Below, one piece after another: positions 1-12,577 of a stretch of DNA of 64,000 nucleotides; positions within the stretch are counted from its first letter, which is position 1, and each line of letters starts with the position of its first letter. The stretch is from Pegea sp. RAD2-039 (Eukaryota; Chordata; Thaliacea; Salpida; Salpidae): contig JAQGEQ010000023.1 of NCBI GenBank assembly GCA_034620365.1, positions 186,001 through 250,000 on the forward strand, in the 5' to 3' direction. A program made the position numbers and the translations under genes. The notes beneath the pieces were generated by a model. That model ran no database searches. It had not been told where the DNA came from and saw nothing but the letters and a program-made list of their open reading frames with translations.

Positions 1-284
1 ATCGTATAATAAGATGTAGAGATTAAGTCAATGATATTACCTCCTTTATTTTCTTATGCTATACTGTGAAATATATTTTTTCTAAACTACAACTATTTTT
101 TTGATATTTTTCTTTGTATCTTAAAAACGAAAGAATCACAAAAATAAAAAGCTGTCAAAACTGTTTTTAATGAGCTGACTACATTTTTTTAATTTACTTA
201 AAAATCAATAAGGCTTTCAAAAATATTAGAACTTTTCTTGAATTGTAAAACGTTTGCATACTTATGAGTTAAACGATAATTTAT

Positions 285-610
285 TCATTTATTACAATAA
301 ATGCGAAGGAGAGTGCCTGAAGAGAGCACCTCTCGCTAACACACATTCTCAGAAATAACATCTACTAAGTTAGAGATATAGAAAGAAAAAGGTATAATAC
401 ATGACATTTCGGTAGTCCTCAAAGCATATAACAGTGAACAATTACTTAACTAAAAAAAGGAGAAATTCACAGTTTATAAATGGCAAGGTTGGCGATAATA
501 TATTGGTTCAACTTCTGCTTGAACAACGCGAGTGATTCTGACATGACAATATCTGATGGCAGCTGGTTTCATGTACTAATTGTGCGGTATGAGAAAAAAT
601 TCAAACTCTA
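285..610 (-). mobile_element. LINE (non-LTR retrotransposon) 3' end, copy 1
   Basis: Read on the minus strand, bases 600 to about 480 encode a peptide of the kind that closes many LINE ORF2 proteins (visible core SYRTIS, then NQLPSD, then LFKQKLNQY). About 200 nt of untranslated sequence follows and ends near 290 in an AATAAATG-type AT tail. The same two conserved blocks, in the same order and at nearly the same spacing, occur at about 47.0-47.33 kb in the opposite orientation, which shows that this is a dispersed repeat. The copy has no reverse transcriptase part and looks 5'-truncated, as is usual for LINE insertions. The peptide contains an in-frame stop, so the copy is dead. The clade is not determined. 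Confidence 0.7.
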
Positions 611-1694
611 TGAACAATAGACATAATATCAAAAAATTTGTTTCATTAATTTAGTTTATATATTTATATATATATTGGTGACTTTTTATTCATTGGTTTC
701 TTTTTATAAAATAGCTTTTGAGTTTTTTTAACTTTGTGCAATTTATAATTTTTTTCTGTTTTGACCACTAGTAGGACCGTGAGCATGAAATATAGGCAGA
801 GATAGCTTTAATGTTCTTTTAACTGCTGGGTTTAGGTACGTGTTACAGTTTTTATAAAAAATTTCTTTTAGCTTTAAATAATTTTTAGTTTTATGTTGCA
901 AATTTATGAAGATTAAATAATTTTAATGCTAAGTTATTTTTATTGTTTGAGCCATTTTTCTCTAATTTTTGTGATCTTTATTATCAGTTTAACTAAATTT
1001 GTTAAAATATTTTTATTCTAGAGTAGTTTTAATGCTGTCTATTTTTGTTTATTTTCTTTTTTTACTTTAAAATAATTTTTGATTAAGCTATAATTTGAAG
1101 TAACAATAAATTGCTAACTATTTTATTTGTCAAACCCCATATATTAAAATCTTGAAAATATCTGCATGATGAATACAATTTGAATTTTACAAACTTTTGT
1201 TCATTGAATATAATAAAATGATAATTGTAATTATAATAAATTTTAAAAATGCTTTTGTTTCATAAAAATATATTGAAAATTTTAATTTATGTTTTGGTAT
1301 ATTAATACTTAATTTTTAGTTTCTGGGAATAAAATGTTTATTATAATTTCTATATTTCTTTTTATAATTTTTGTTATATTAAATTTATTTTTGTATTTTA
1401 TTTATTAATTTGTTCTGATCTTTATATAACTGAATATTAAAGATGACTTACTAAAGTTTATATTTCATAATCTATTTTCAAGTTTTATCTGATGATGAAT
1501 ATTTTGCAGTCAGATTTCAAATGATGAATTTTCAATCACTCTAATTTTTTTCTGAAGATAACTTGAAAATAGTAGAATTAATATAAATATAAATTATTCA
1601 CTTTTAAATGTATATAATAAATTAAATTTTATATCTCAATCTAGTTTTATAAAAGTCTTAATTTATAAACTTTTTTTTGTAGTAAAATCTCATC
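611..1694. other. AT-rich upstream region of the eL6 gene
   Basis: No coding sequence is visible. A pyrimidine tract ending in TTTTTTTGTAG lies at about 1671-1681, 13 nt before the eL6 start codon, and looks like a splice acceptor. An untranslated first exon, or a trans-spliced leader, is therefore likely. The short less AT-rich stretch at about 765-840 is a candidate site for a 5' UTR exon, but no promoter element can be assigned with confidence. Confidence 0.4.
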
Positions 1695-2735
1695 ATGGTG
1701 ACAACTAAAGGGAAAAAGCAGAGAGGCTCAAGGAACACTGTCCTCTGTGGCGGTGTAAACAAGCTTTCACGGTCAGCAATGTTCTCAAAAAGATTTGCTT
1801 TTAAGTACAACTTCACTACAACTAAAGTAGAGAAGAAAGCTGCAGCTTTGATGAAAGAAAAAGTTGTTGGAGGTGAAAAAAATGGACAAAAACGTTTGGT
1901 TCGAGTCCAGAAGTTGGTAAGATCTATTGTTTTGATCCATCTAACTTTTACATGCTGCTTATGATGTTTATTTCAGCTTTGGTTGATTTACTTATGATAT
2001 AAAATACCAAAATTTCTGAAGCTTTTTATTAATTAACTTTTATTTACTATTGAGTAAATTCAAAGTGATTAAAATTGAATTTATTACAGCCGAAATATTA
2101 CCCCACTGAAGATAAACCCCGAAAACTCCGTTCTCATGGAAAGAAACCTTTCAGTGAACACAAAAGAAGATTGAGATCTTCAATCACTCCAGGAACTGTT
2201 CTCATCTTGCTTGCTGGTCCTCATGCTGGCAAAAGAGTTGTCTTCCTGAAACAACTTGACAGTGGATTACTTCTTGTAACAGGTAGCTACTAACTTGTGG
2301 CTTTAATATCTCAGCGATCAACATCTGTTGATAATTTCAGGACCTCACAAATACAATTCAGTTCCACTTCGTCGTATGAATCAAGTTTATGTTCTTGCAA
2401 CAAGCACAAAACTTGATATCTCTGGTGTAACTGTCCCTGAGAAGTTAAACGATGTTTACTTCAAACGACAAGTCTTCACCAAACCCAAACATGGTGAAGG
2501 GGAGATCTTTGACACTAAAGTTGAAGTGAGTCTCTCGTACAAATCTCTCTTCCATTCCTTACAACTTGTCTTCTTCCAGACTTACTCTGTCAGTGATGAG
2601 CGAAAGCAAGATCAGAAGGCGATTGATTCTCAACTTATTGAAGTGATTAAGAAGCATTCACCTTATTTGAACGGTTATCTAAGATCAAAGTTTAGCTTGC
2701 ATACTGGTCAATATCCTCACAAGATGGCTTTCTAA
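1695..2735 (+). CDS. RPL6: 60S ribosomal protein eL6 (RPL6)
   Basis: Cytosolic large-subunit ribosomal protein. Four coding exons join in phase: 1695-1916, 2090-2282, 2341-2525 and 2580-2735, giving about 251 residues. The match to animal eL6 is clear throughout: [48 protein letters not shown], then [26 protein letters not shown] and a C-terminus [20 protein letters not shown]. The KOW-like RNA-binding fold lies in exons 2-3. The N-terminal tail is Lys/Arg-rich and shorter than in vertebrates. A poly(A) signal AATAAA lies just past the stop. Introns are short (173, 58 and 54 nt); the first has a weak C/D-box-like arrangement described in the findings. An acceptor-like site just before the ATG suggests a 5' UTR intron or trans-splicing. 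Confidence 0.96.
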
Positions 2736-2740
2736 ACATC

Positions 2741-2747
2741 TTAATAA
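2741..2747 (+). terminator. poly(A) signal of eL6
   Basis: An AATAAAA motif starts about 7 nt after the eL6 stop codon. The very short 3' UTR is typical of a ribosomal protein gene. Confidence 0.6.
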
Positions 2748-3399
2748 AAGTTTCCTCCAGAAGTTGTCATGTGTTTGATTTTAGAATGATATTTGAAGCA
2801 CAACTTCTATCTGCAAACTTCGTAGTATCTGCTAAGATTATTTCTGTGGGTTAGAACCTCTTCAAATTTTTTGTTTCATTCCACATGAAAGACATTTAGA
2901 TATCTCTTCGGCAATAGTAGATATTTTCTTAAGTACTACCACGAAGTAGAATTAATGCAGTTTGAATACAAATAGTTGGAGAAGTGCTGAGCTAACTACA
3001 CAAGTAGAAAGTTGTTGAACAGAATCTTAAGTCTCAACTAGTTCACAAGTTAAGTCTAATGTCTGGTTGCAGTGAAAAGTTTCAGATCATTGGGTAGAAA
3101 ATTGTTTATATCAGCAGTTTATAGATCTTCAAGAAAAAGCGTTTATTTCCATCATTGAAATTTTATGACCCCTAAAACGTGGAACGTTTTCGAGCAGCCA
3201 TTCATATAAAACAGTCTTTTCCCTACAGAGTAATATCAACTAAATGAACGCAGACTATTGCTGGCAACACGCAGTTAAACCTTTACAGAAGGCTTGTAGT
3301 GTAAGATATGAATTTATTAAATGATTTTTCACTTCAACCCTAAGTTAGAATGAAAAGACTCATACAATTTTAAGGACTATTGATTTAGATGATACATTT

Positions 3400-3790
3400 G
3401 TCATGTCCAGCGTGGCAGCGAAAGTTCTCAAACAAAAAATTCTTGAAGCGCTGTTGTCTGACGACAATATATTGCTAGCAAGCAAAGGCTTCACTGACTC
3501 GGAAACCTCCATTTGATGGATGACAAACGGGTCCTAAAGGAGCTATTAAAAGGCAAACGCAACATCAACCATATTTCTCTTCGCCTTAAGGACACTTGCG
3601 AGCGCGATATGAAATTGCTTGACGTCAATTGGGAGGATGTCGTAGTTGTAGAGCGCTTCAAGTGACGTTCTCTACTCCACGACAATTTGAAAAAGGAAAA
3701 CTAGCTTCAAAGAAAAATTTCTAAATTGTTTTAGCATTTCACTGTGTTTTCAACATCATAACTCAACCAGCATGGCCATTCTCACTCAAA
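3400..3790 (+). mobile_element. LINE remnant, second family, copy 1
   Basis: From about 3498 to 3664 the plus strand encodes a decayed version of a common LINE ORF2 C-terminal segment (LMDDKRVLKELLKGKRNI, then RLKDTCERDMKLLD, then an early stop). The downstream block around 3735-3780 (TTTCACTGTGTTTTCAACAT, then CAGCATGGCCATTCTC) recurs beside the same coding segment at 7.6, 21.7 and, in part, 25.2 kb. The fragment lacks the reverse transcriptase core and is a dead relic. It is noticeably richer in GC than its surroundings. Confidence 0.65.
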
Positions 3791-4374
3791 GCAGGCCTTG
3801 TTACTCAAATTGAAAATAGAGTAAACTAAGAAACCAGGTTTTGAAGAATTCAACTTTTATGACAGCAAAGCACTTGTCTAATATCTCGATTTTTATTTTC
3901 TCAAAGTGATTTCATTCAACTATACTTCGGGTTAAAACTATAAAAACATTTTTTAAATTAAATATGAGAAGTTTTCTATCAGCTGTCTGCAAATTTTTAT
4001 ATTTTTTATCTTCGATTTTCTGGCCTATAAGTTTTACTTAAAATACTCTTCAAGAAATAATTAACTCAACTCAAAATCAGCTCAGATTACAACTGAATCA
4101 ATCGCTAAAAAGGAATTTACAAATTTTATGTTTTAAAAATGATGAAATCGATAAGTGAACCATGAATAACTCAGATGTTAACATGCGATTTTTTATTTCT
4201 GATAATTTACTTATTAATTAGCAGAAATCTTATCAATTTGCTTTTTCATACAACTGTTCATCTTCAACTAAACCCTTTTATCACAACTTCAACAAAATGA
4301 ATTCGAAACATATATTCCAGCGATTCAATTACAACAGACAAATATGAATCGAGAATTTATCGAAGTAATCGCGT

Positions 4375-5368
4375 TTAATAGCGCTTCACTTCTTGCTTCT
4401 GAACTCCTCCCGACAAATGGGTCTTGGCCAAATAGTCTGTGTACTCCTGGTAAGGAGTTTTAAGGAGCGGTTGATCTTGCCATAAATCTGGAGTCAAGTA
4501 ACTGTAGGTCTTTGAGATAGCATTGAAAGTCGCTTTAGCTGTAAAACAACAAAATTAATTTGAGATCTGACCAGGGACTTCTTTCAATCTTACCGAAGTT
4601 CCCAAGGGTTGCAGTTTGACCACGTGCGGCAGTATAACAATCTTCTAGACCTGCCATGCTCAAAAGCTTCTTAGGAACAGGGGCAGAGACAATTCCAGTA
4701 CCACGGGGGGCAGGAATTAAACGTACATGGACACTTCCACACTTGCCATGAACCTGTGGACCAGTTGGACACGTTAGAAACATATTTGGCGACTTATAGG
4801 GCATCATCAACCTTGCATGGGACTGTGTGTGGTTTTCCGATCTTGTTTCCCCAGTAACCACGACGAATTGGGATCAACGAAAGCTTAGCGAGGATAATAG
4901 CGCCTCGGATAGCGGTCGCGACTTCTTTAGAGCACTTTACACCAAGACCAACATGTCCGTTGAAGTCACCAACAGCCACAAAAGCCTTAAATCGAGTTCT
5001 TTGACCAGCTCGAGTTTGTTTCTGCACTGGCATGATCTTCAACACTTCATCTTTAAGAGTTGATCCGACAAAGAAGTCGATGATCTCATACTCCTTGATG
5101 GGAAGCGAAAACAAATAAATCTCTTCTAGAGTCTTGATCTTTCCATCTTTTACTAAACGTCCGAGTTTAGTTACAGGTTGCCACTGAGGAAGTTGATGGT
5201 GAAAATCTATTCAATGTGTCCCTGTGGCGTCCTTACCTGCTTCTCTTCTTCCTTTCCGCGACCTCTGCCGCGTCCACGACCTCGTCCACGGCCTCTACCG
5301 CGTCCACGACCGCCAAAACCGCCTCTAAAACCTCCTCGAGACACACCGGCTGGGTTTGCATCCGCCAT
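4375..5368 (-). CDS. RPS2: 40S ribosomal protein uS5 (RPS2)
   Basis: Small-subunit ribosomal protein of the decoding region. Four exons in transcript order are 5368-5237, 5183-4812, 4753-4594 and 4538-4375, about 275 residues. Exon 1 encodes MADANPAG and a Gly/Arg repeat (RGRGRGRG...) typical of metazoan uS5 and a usual target of arginine methylation. The rest carries the S5 N- and C-terminal domains: [87 protein letters not shown] or similar, and [10 protein letters not shown] near the end. The intron at 4754-4811 starts with an unusual GTTGAT donor. An acceptor-like TTTTGTTAG immediately precedes the ATG. It is convergent with eL6, about 1.6 kb away. Confidence 0.96.
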
Positions 5369-7174
5369 ACTAACAAAATTTAATAATTTATATTCATATA
5401 TACAAGAAATAATAATATAATAATATTCATAATTATATATTTATATAAATAAATTTGGGATGTTTCATAAAAGAAAATAATTTGAATAAATCAAGTAAAT
5501 ACTGAAAAGATGAAATTAAAATAATCATATTTATTAAAAATATTCACTAGAAATAATTTGCTTTATAAAAGTGAAATGATTAAATTTAATTTGAAATCAA
5601 AAAAGTTTTTGTTAAATTATATTCATTTAGGAAATCAACTAGATCAAGTTTAGAAAGAAAAGAGAGAAAATATATTAAATACAAATCAAACACTAAAATA
5701 ATCCAATATATATCAATATATGCAAGGATAAAGTATGAAAAACTAAACTAAAAATATACAAAAAAAAAACAAATATTCTTTTTATAAGATAAAAGAAAAA
5801 AATCTTTAAAACTTTTGATTGATTAATCAGCAAATAAAACAAATTGTTACATAAAGATACTAATTTTACTAAAAATTAATCAATAAAATAACAATTAAAA
5901 TATGAATCAGAAAACATTTAAAAAATAATGAATTAACAAAAATATAGTACTAGGTAAACTAAATGCAAAAATTTATTTCTTTTTATAAAAACAGTTATAA
6001 AAATATATTATAAAAGTCTATAATAGTAACTTATTTAGCAAAACATTAAACAAAATCGAATACTTCAAGGGCTTAAAACCTATAAGAAAAAATGTAACTC
6101 ACATTTAGTGTTGTAAATGAAAAAGGACTGAGCTAGTCTAGAACACAGAAAATAAATTCAATTGCATCGACTCAAGCATTAAAATAATTTTCTATAAAAT
6201 TAAAAAAGTTTTAAAAACTCGTACCAACAGTTTTAAGAGCACTAACAGTTAGAAAATAGTCATATATTTTTAGAAAAACTCAATAAAATTAACCACTTTA
6301 ACTATTTTATTCTTCAAATCTGTAATATTTATAGGTCGCTAATTGAAGTGTTGGAATTTATTTTAACCACCTTTATTTGATTTATAAAAAAATTCTTACA
6401 TTTGTGTTTTATAGTGAGCATATAACGGCAATTACAGCAGAAGCTTTGTTGGACTGCTGAAGAACCTTAAGCTTCAACAAAGCATTAGGAAACTTAGATT
6501 AGTTAAGCTACTATTATCGTCAACTTCTTGGTCTCTACTAAAGACTTAAAATTCATAATTGGAGAGCGAAATATAACTTTTAGGTACAACAAATTCAAGG
6601 AACTTAAATAAATTTTTGCAGTAATTATCAATTAAGTAATTAACTAACGTTTATATTAAAAAACTCTTAGTGAACTAACCTGGTTTTTATTCAAACAACT
6701 TGAAATAATTTCTTTAAGCTTTGATAGAAGTTAATTCATATAAATATTATAATAATAGCATAGTTTAATTTTGACTCTAGTTTGTTTTTGCTAATTATGA
6801 ATAAAACTTCTTGCTGTTTCGTAAAACAAAATAAAACTTCATAAAAAATATAAATAGTTTACTTAACAATTATTTTTGTATGTGTTGTTTAATAAGAATT
6901 AAAGAATATGATTCTATATAATGTTTTCATTAGTTTTTAGTAAAACTCTTCTATACTTGGTAATTTTCAAACAAGTATAGACAAATTGATTAAATAATTA
7001 CAAATTTAAACACGAATTAAATTGATTAGAAAATTGGTTTTGTAGATAGTTTAAGAAATGGTTTAAATCTATCGACTAAAAATCTTGAACAAGATATATA
7101 TCCAATAACTGTTCTACAATGATAAGATTTTATTATCTATACTTAAGAAATATTAAGTAATAATTAGAGCAGCA
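5369..7174. other. AT-rich intergenic region
   Basis: This is the upstream flank of the uS5 gene. It consists of A/T-rich simple-looking sequence with stop codons in all frames and no recognisable gene, RNA or repeat. Confidence 0.5.
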
Positions 7175-7660
7175 TTTTTTAAAGTCGCATCGGTAAAGCA
7201 TTGGGTCATTTACACGGCTCACCCCAAGAGTCTGGGATAATCTAAAATTATCCATAAGAAAAAGGCTGCCATTTACAGAGGCTATGTCTGCATCACGCTA
7301 TTGTACCTCAGTGAAGCTTGGGTTCTGTCGTAGGGTAACAAAAATAAACTTAACAGTTTTTCATTTCTATTGTCTTCGTCTAATATTACGTTTACATAAC
7401 AGCAAAAAATCTTAAATTAGATACTTGCAAACGTGATATAAAATTTATCAATATCAATACAAAAAGCTGAGAAGATATCACAGCATATTGCTCCTTAGGT
7501 CGCTCTCTACTCTTTGAACAACTGAAGGATATAACATAAAAGTCAGCATCCAGGAAAAGAGTGAAACTAGAGACTTTTATATTTCCCTGTGTTTTGCTCT
7601 GTTTTTAAAATACTTCTGTAGCACACCCAGCATGGCGATAAAACCGTTTTTATTACTATT
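7175..7660 (+). mobile_element. LINE remnant, second family, copy 2
   Basis: The plus strand shows, across two frames, a decayed reverse-transcriptase C-terminal segment: RIGKALGHLHGSPQ, then a frameshift, then IHKKKAAIYRGYV and LLYLSEAWVL. The RIGKA...W.N...I..K..IYR..V...LLY.SE.W pattern is common to many animal LINE ORF2 proteins. Bases 7570-7640 match the 3' block of the copies at 3.7 and 21.75 kb (CCCTGTGTTTTGCTCTG, then CCAGCATGGC). Frameshifts, stops and an internal deletion make it non-functional. Confidence 0.65.
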
Positions 7661-9270
7661 AGGGAGCTAAATCTATAAATAAAAGTTTTGTCTCTTGAGC
7701 AACAATTAATTGCTTATTAAATTTAAAGGCAAACTTAAAAAAATAATAGTTTTAATTTTTAAGAAATTAAAAGCTTTTTGTTTTAAGCTAAAAAATTTTA
7801 TAACTTGTAAGCAGAAATCGATATTAGTTCAATAAGTAACTAAACAATTACTTAATACAAGGCAACTAATATCATAGTCACAATGATGTCTAACAATCTT
7901 AAGAGATAACTTGGGTATGTATACGTATTCTATTATAAAAGCTAGATTCTTGAAGTTTTATAGCCACAAGGCAGATAAGCTTGAAAAATAGATTCACAGC
8001 TGTATCCTTAGTTACGCTGATATCTAAAAAAAGTGGCAACCCTTTAAGTCAATCGCTTGCTGTTCAACAAGAATGATGAAGTAAGATAAGATGCAGACTG
8101 ACGCCGTGGGAAACCATCACTGTATTTGGCTACCAAGAAAATGGTTTGGAAATAAAAAGGGAAAATTTTGCGCAGGAAAAGAAAAAATACGATGGAATCA
8201 TTATAAGCTTTCTAGGACGTTTGGAGATTTCTAATTCTTTTAAACTTTTTAGATTATTAAATTGATGCTTCAAAACTACTTATATCGGTTCTTTTTAGTT
8301 TGCTGACTATTATTTAATTATTCTATTCAAAATTATTTCCTTATTTTGTTTAGTCACGTAAAGAATTCTATACAGAAAATGGCAATTGAAAGAAAATAAA
8401 TGCACATGAACCATGTTAAAAATGAAAAGATCAAAACCATCGACTATTTGATATAAATTATTTTTACTTTTCCGTTTTTGGGGTTTATTAAATTACTTAA
8501 TCAACAAAATGTTGAAACCAAAAAAATCTTATTGAAAACATCAAGATAAAGACTCAGTTTCTTTACGTCGTTCACTTTTTTATATTTTCAGCAATTAAAT
8601 AAACTTCTAAATTTTTATGGTGGTTAATATTTTCAAATTTAACACTTAGTGTTTATCAAGCATTTAGACGGGATTTTTTACTTGTGAAACACCTCAATTA
8701 ACAAACTGAATAATTTGTGTCTAACAGGGTTGCAAAGGCCAAAATTTTTAAATCTTTTAAAATGTGGCAAGTAAGAATAGCTGAGAGCTTTAGGGTAGAT
8801 TTTAATATAATTTAAATTCTGTTACTTCGAAGGGTCAATTTAAAAATGATGATCTGAGCAATTTGCTGACAAATGATCTAATAAACCGAATGATTTCATT
8901 TTCTTTATTTTTTGTTGACTTATATCTTCTTTGTGGTTCTGAATTCTCACTTTGTTGATGATTGAAGTAAAATATCGAATTTGAAGTAATTGGTAGCTAA
9001 ACACAACCAAGAAATGAATCTTATTTCTGATTATATCAAATCAACTGTTTATCACAAAATTTATTGTACAAATATAAAATAAAAAAAAACTTTGTCAAAA
9101 AAAATTAATAAGAAGACGATATTAGAGATTGAAGAAGATTTGAAAATGAAATTTATTTTTAAATTTGCATAAATCAAACAACCAACCCAACAGCATAAAA
9201 CCACATATCATCCATAATTATTTAATCTGTAAAAACATCTACTGATTAACATATCTAAATAAATAAGAAA
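7661..9270. other. AT-rich intergenic region
   Basis: No gene is recognised. A slightly more GC-rich patch around 8030-8180 does not translate to anything familiar and may be an older repeat. The right end lies beside the FAM50 3' end. Confidence 0.4.
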
Positions 9271-9328
9271 TTGGTAATTAAGCAAATACTTACTCTGTAT
9301 TGGTAATTAAGCAAATACTTACTCTGTA
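9271..9328. repeat. 29-bp perfect tandem duplication at the FAM50 3' end
   Basis: Two identical 29-nt units, 9271-9299 and 9300-9328 (starting TTGGTAATTAAGCAAATA), abut each other. Each contains, on the minus strand, the sequence TACAGAGTAAGT, that is, the end of a FAM50 exon plus a good splice donor. The duplication therefore doubles the donor site. Confidence 0.9.
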
Positions 9329-11933
9329 TTTTTCCCATTTCTTTTCAGGATCGAAAGGTTCCCATCTACTAGCCGGAAATATATGTTTGTTTTTTTCATA
9401 CCATTGTCGCAAAACAACCTTGCCAGCATGTGACTTTTAAACAAAGTTTATTGTTAGAAGAAACAAAATCTCGTTTCAAAATTAAAAATCTAAATAAAGA
9501 TTTAAATTTTGTTTGAAGAGGTCTTTAAAAAAGGAAATTGAAGAGAGAATATGTAAAGATAATACAAACAAACGGTTTGAAGTAGTGATTATAGCAAATT
9601 ATTAAAATATAATCAGAAATAATTGGTTTAATAATCTTCGGAAAGTTTATTTTAGGTGGTTAACTAACTTCTTAATAATAAAATTATTATTTTCTTGTGT
9701 TTTGATGACAGTAAAAACTATTTTCAACATTTAAAAAAAAGATTGAAGTCCAAATTTGTTTTTGGATTATAAAGATATAAAAACTTGTAATAATTTTAAA
9801 AACATTTTTTCTAAATCCTAATTATCAGTTTATAAGGGAAGATTTGTGTGTTAGGAAAGATTTTTTATCAATTTTACTTCATCTTTCTCAATTGTAGCAT
9901 CTCCAACTAGTCTGACATCATCATGAACATCAAAATTAAACAAGGGTCCACTTTTCCCTCTAGCTTTAGTGACTATGAAGTCATAAAAAGTGTAGTGATG
10001 AGGCATGATTAGATCTTCTTTGACATACATAAGATGTTCAACTCCTAAAACAACCACATCATCAGTAAAATCACTTCATCACTAACTGATGAGGACCTGC
10101 TGTTCGGAGTTCACTGAAATCAACTCTCAATTGCTCCAGGCTCTTCACAAGGAATTGTTGAAGACTATTTCCTTTTCTCATCTGGAATAAAATCAGATGA
10201 TAAATAGTTAACCAATCACAAACTTCATCACTTTTAGCTTTCTTCTGTGTCCAGATCCATCCCAATAACTGTAAGTGATTTCAATCTCTTCGTCTGAAAC
10301 ACAAACATCAGAAACCAACCAGCCAGCTTCAACTCACTCTTTAAGCTCTCTTGTTTTGTCGCCCACTCTTTTCGAAGCTTCTCGCGTAGCTTATTGTCTT
10401 CACTCTTTTAACGAAACCGAAACAAATTAAAAATTTTCAGCAATCATCTCAGCAAACATGATCTCACCTCTCGCTCCCGATCAGGAAGGAAGCTCGTATC
10501 AACATCCGGGTTTTTCTTCATCTTTAATTTACTAATTTCAGTTTCTGTAAATTAAAAATAAATTAAAAACTAATCGAGCAGTCTGCATGAGTGTTATAAA
10601 AGATCCGCGTGCGGCTTATTTAGAGCAGAAAGTTTGAAAATGGACAATAAAATCTCGGTGAAAGTCTCATCAGCCCTGGTATGGCGGTCATCTGGACAGT
10701 CGAAAATAAAACATCAGCCCGTTGACCTGTCACAAGTCACTGAACTGTAAACAGCTCAGCTATAATGAAAGCCTAAGGCAGATTTGATTGGATGATAAAG
10801 TTTGAAGACTCTAGTTGATCAGAGATTACTACAAGATCAGACATTTAGTGAAACAGTTTGATAAACTGACTGTTTGATTCGATGTCGTCTTCCTCATCTT
10901 CTTCATCGTCAAAATTGAACGACAACGCGCTTTTTTGTTTAGTTTTTTCTTTCTTAATCACATTTTTATCATTCTTTCTATAAAATGTCCAAATTTTATT
11001 TTAGAGATGAGAAAATGGTGATAATTACAATTTTGATTCTTCACTTGTGGCTATTTGCTTTTCTCTTTCTCGTATCAGACTTTCTTGTCTCTTCTTCATC
11101 TCATCTAACGTCAATAAACCTAAAGACAACATTTGAATTATTTGTATCAAAAAAAGTGTCAGAAATCTCTTCAGAAGAATACTAATTGCTGTGAACTTAA
11201 ATATGATTCTAAAACAGAAATGACATTTGCTGAATTTATTTAAAGAAACTTACCAACAGTACTTGATTTTAATTTAGCTTCTACAGCATCATAATGAGCA
11301 GAAAATTGTTGGAACCTGTTTGCTTTTATCTGATTTTCCTATCAATCAAAATGTTTGAAATTTATAAAAGTTTATAAATGCAGTTTTAATATTGATGCAA
11401 AATTTTGAAATAATTTCACCTTTAAAAACATATTTGATAAACATGAAGAATTAATCAAAAACTAAATAGTAAATTGTATAAATTTTATTTATATTTCTTA
11501 AAATATTTCAAATTAATTATACAAAATCCAAACTTTGGATAAAAAAACATTTTTATATAAAGTTTTAACTAAATTATTAAAAAGTATAAAAAAGTATTTA
11601 AATATAATTTTAAAAATATCAATCATATCTAATCTTATAAATCAATTTACCAAAGTACTTCAAACAAGAAAAAGTATATAACTCAGATAAAATAATTTAA
11701 GTTATCTTAAACAGTAAAAATATTCAATTTCTAACACAATAGACAAAAATAAAACCAAATAGTTGTATAAACTTAAGTATAAAATATCACGCTGATATAT
11801 ATTGAGTAAATTAAAGACTTACAATCACAATCTTTGCTTTTTTTTCTTCTAAATCATCCATTGCTTTTATTCTTCTTTTTTGCATTTGAAGGGCTCTTGC
11901 AGCTTCACTAGCAGCACCTTTATATTGAGCCAT
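9290..11933 (-). CDS. FAM50A: FAM50/XAP5 family nuclear protein
   Basis: A conserved nuclear protein linked in animals to the spliceosome. Ten coding exons in transcript order: 11933-11823, 11338-11254, 11119-11029, 10977-10871, 10544-10468, 10404-10338, 10293-10232, 10181-10097, 10044-9878 and 9433-9323, giving 321 codons in continuous phase. Landmarks are [15 protein letters not shown] at the N-terminus, [18 protein letters not shown], an acidic stretch ([12 protein letters not shown]), [38 protein letters not shown], then the XAP5 core [40 protein letters not shown] and [20 protein letters not shown]. The end is uncertain: after KKWEKYR there is a donor (GTAAGT) at 9322. Reading on without splicing adds ten residues to a stop at 9290-9292. 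NUS1 lies about 640 nt upstream on the same strand. An acceptor-like ATTTCCATTACAG lies 31 nt before the ATG. Confidence 0.93.
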
Positions 11934-12577
11934 TTTTGAATTATTCTTATCAACAAGTGAAAGACTGTAATGGAAATAAATAGTTTAAAGAAAAACCAAT
12001 AAATAATAATATAATCGTTGTTACTATATTATAATTACTGATAAAAAGTTTAAAGATATCTTTAAAAATTAGTAAATAAGAAATGAAAATAAAATGGAAT
12101 TTAAGCTCTGCTACAATTTGAACTATTTCTAGCTTACTCAAAGATTCAAAAAATATAACAGAGATACAAGAACGATTAAAACATATAAATTTTTACTAGA
12201 CATTTCCTATTACTTATTATTTTGTATTATTAAATTTTAGCTCTTAGATTAATTGAACTAAATTTTATTGGAATCAAATTTAATAATTTCATGAAAAAAA
12301 CTTCTTTTTTGAGGTTTTATATAAACCACATGGAAATGTATAAAAATGAATTTAATATATAATATAAGGATATACAATAGTACATAATATTCAAAATATG
12401 GTAACAAAACATTGTTTATAAATATATTCCAATCATTTTTAGCTAATATTTCATATCAAAATTGTTTATACTTGATAAAAATTAAAAGAAAATTGAATAA
12501 TTCTTATGAGTATTATATATTCAACTACAAAAATTTAGTTGATGATTTTATCAGGATTCTTTTTCTTTTTTAATTGT

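Noticed and set aside
3491..3685. Open frame on the minus strand
   Set aside because: It is the antisense of a LINE C-terminal relic that reads sensibly on the plus strand.
5178..5420. Pro/Arg repeat frame on the plus strand
   Set aside because: It is the reverse complement of the Gly/Arg tail of uS5.
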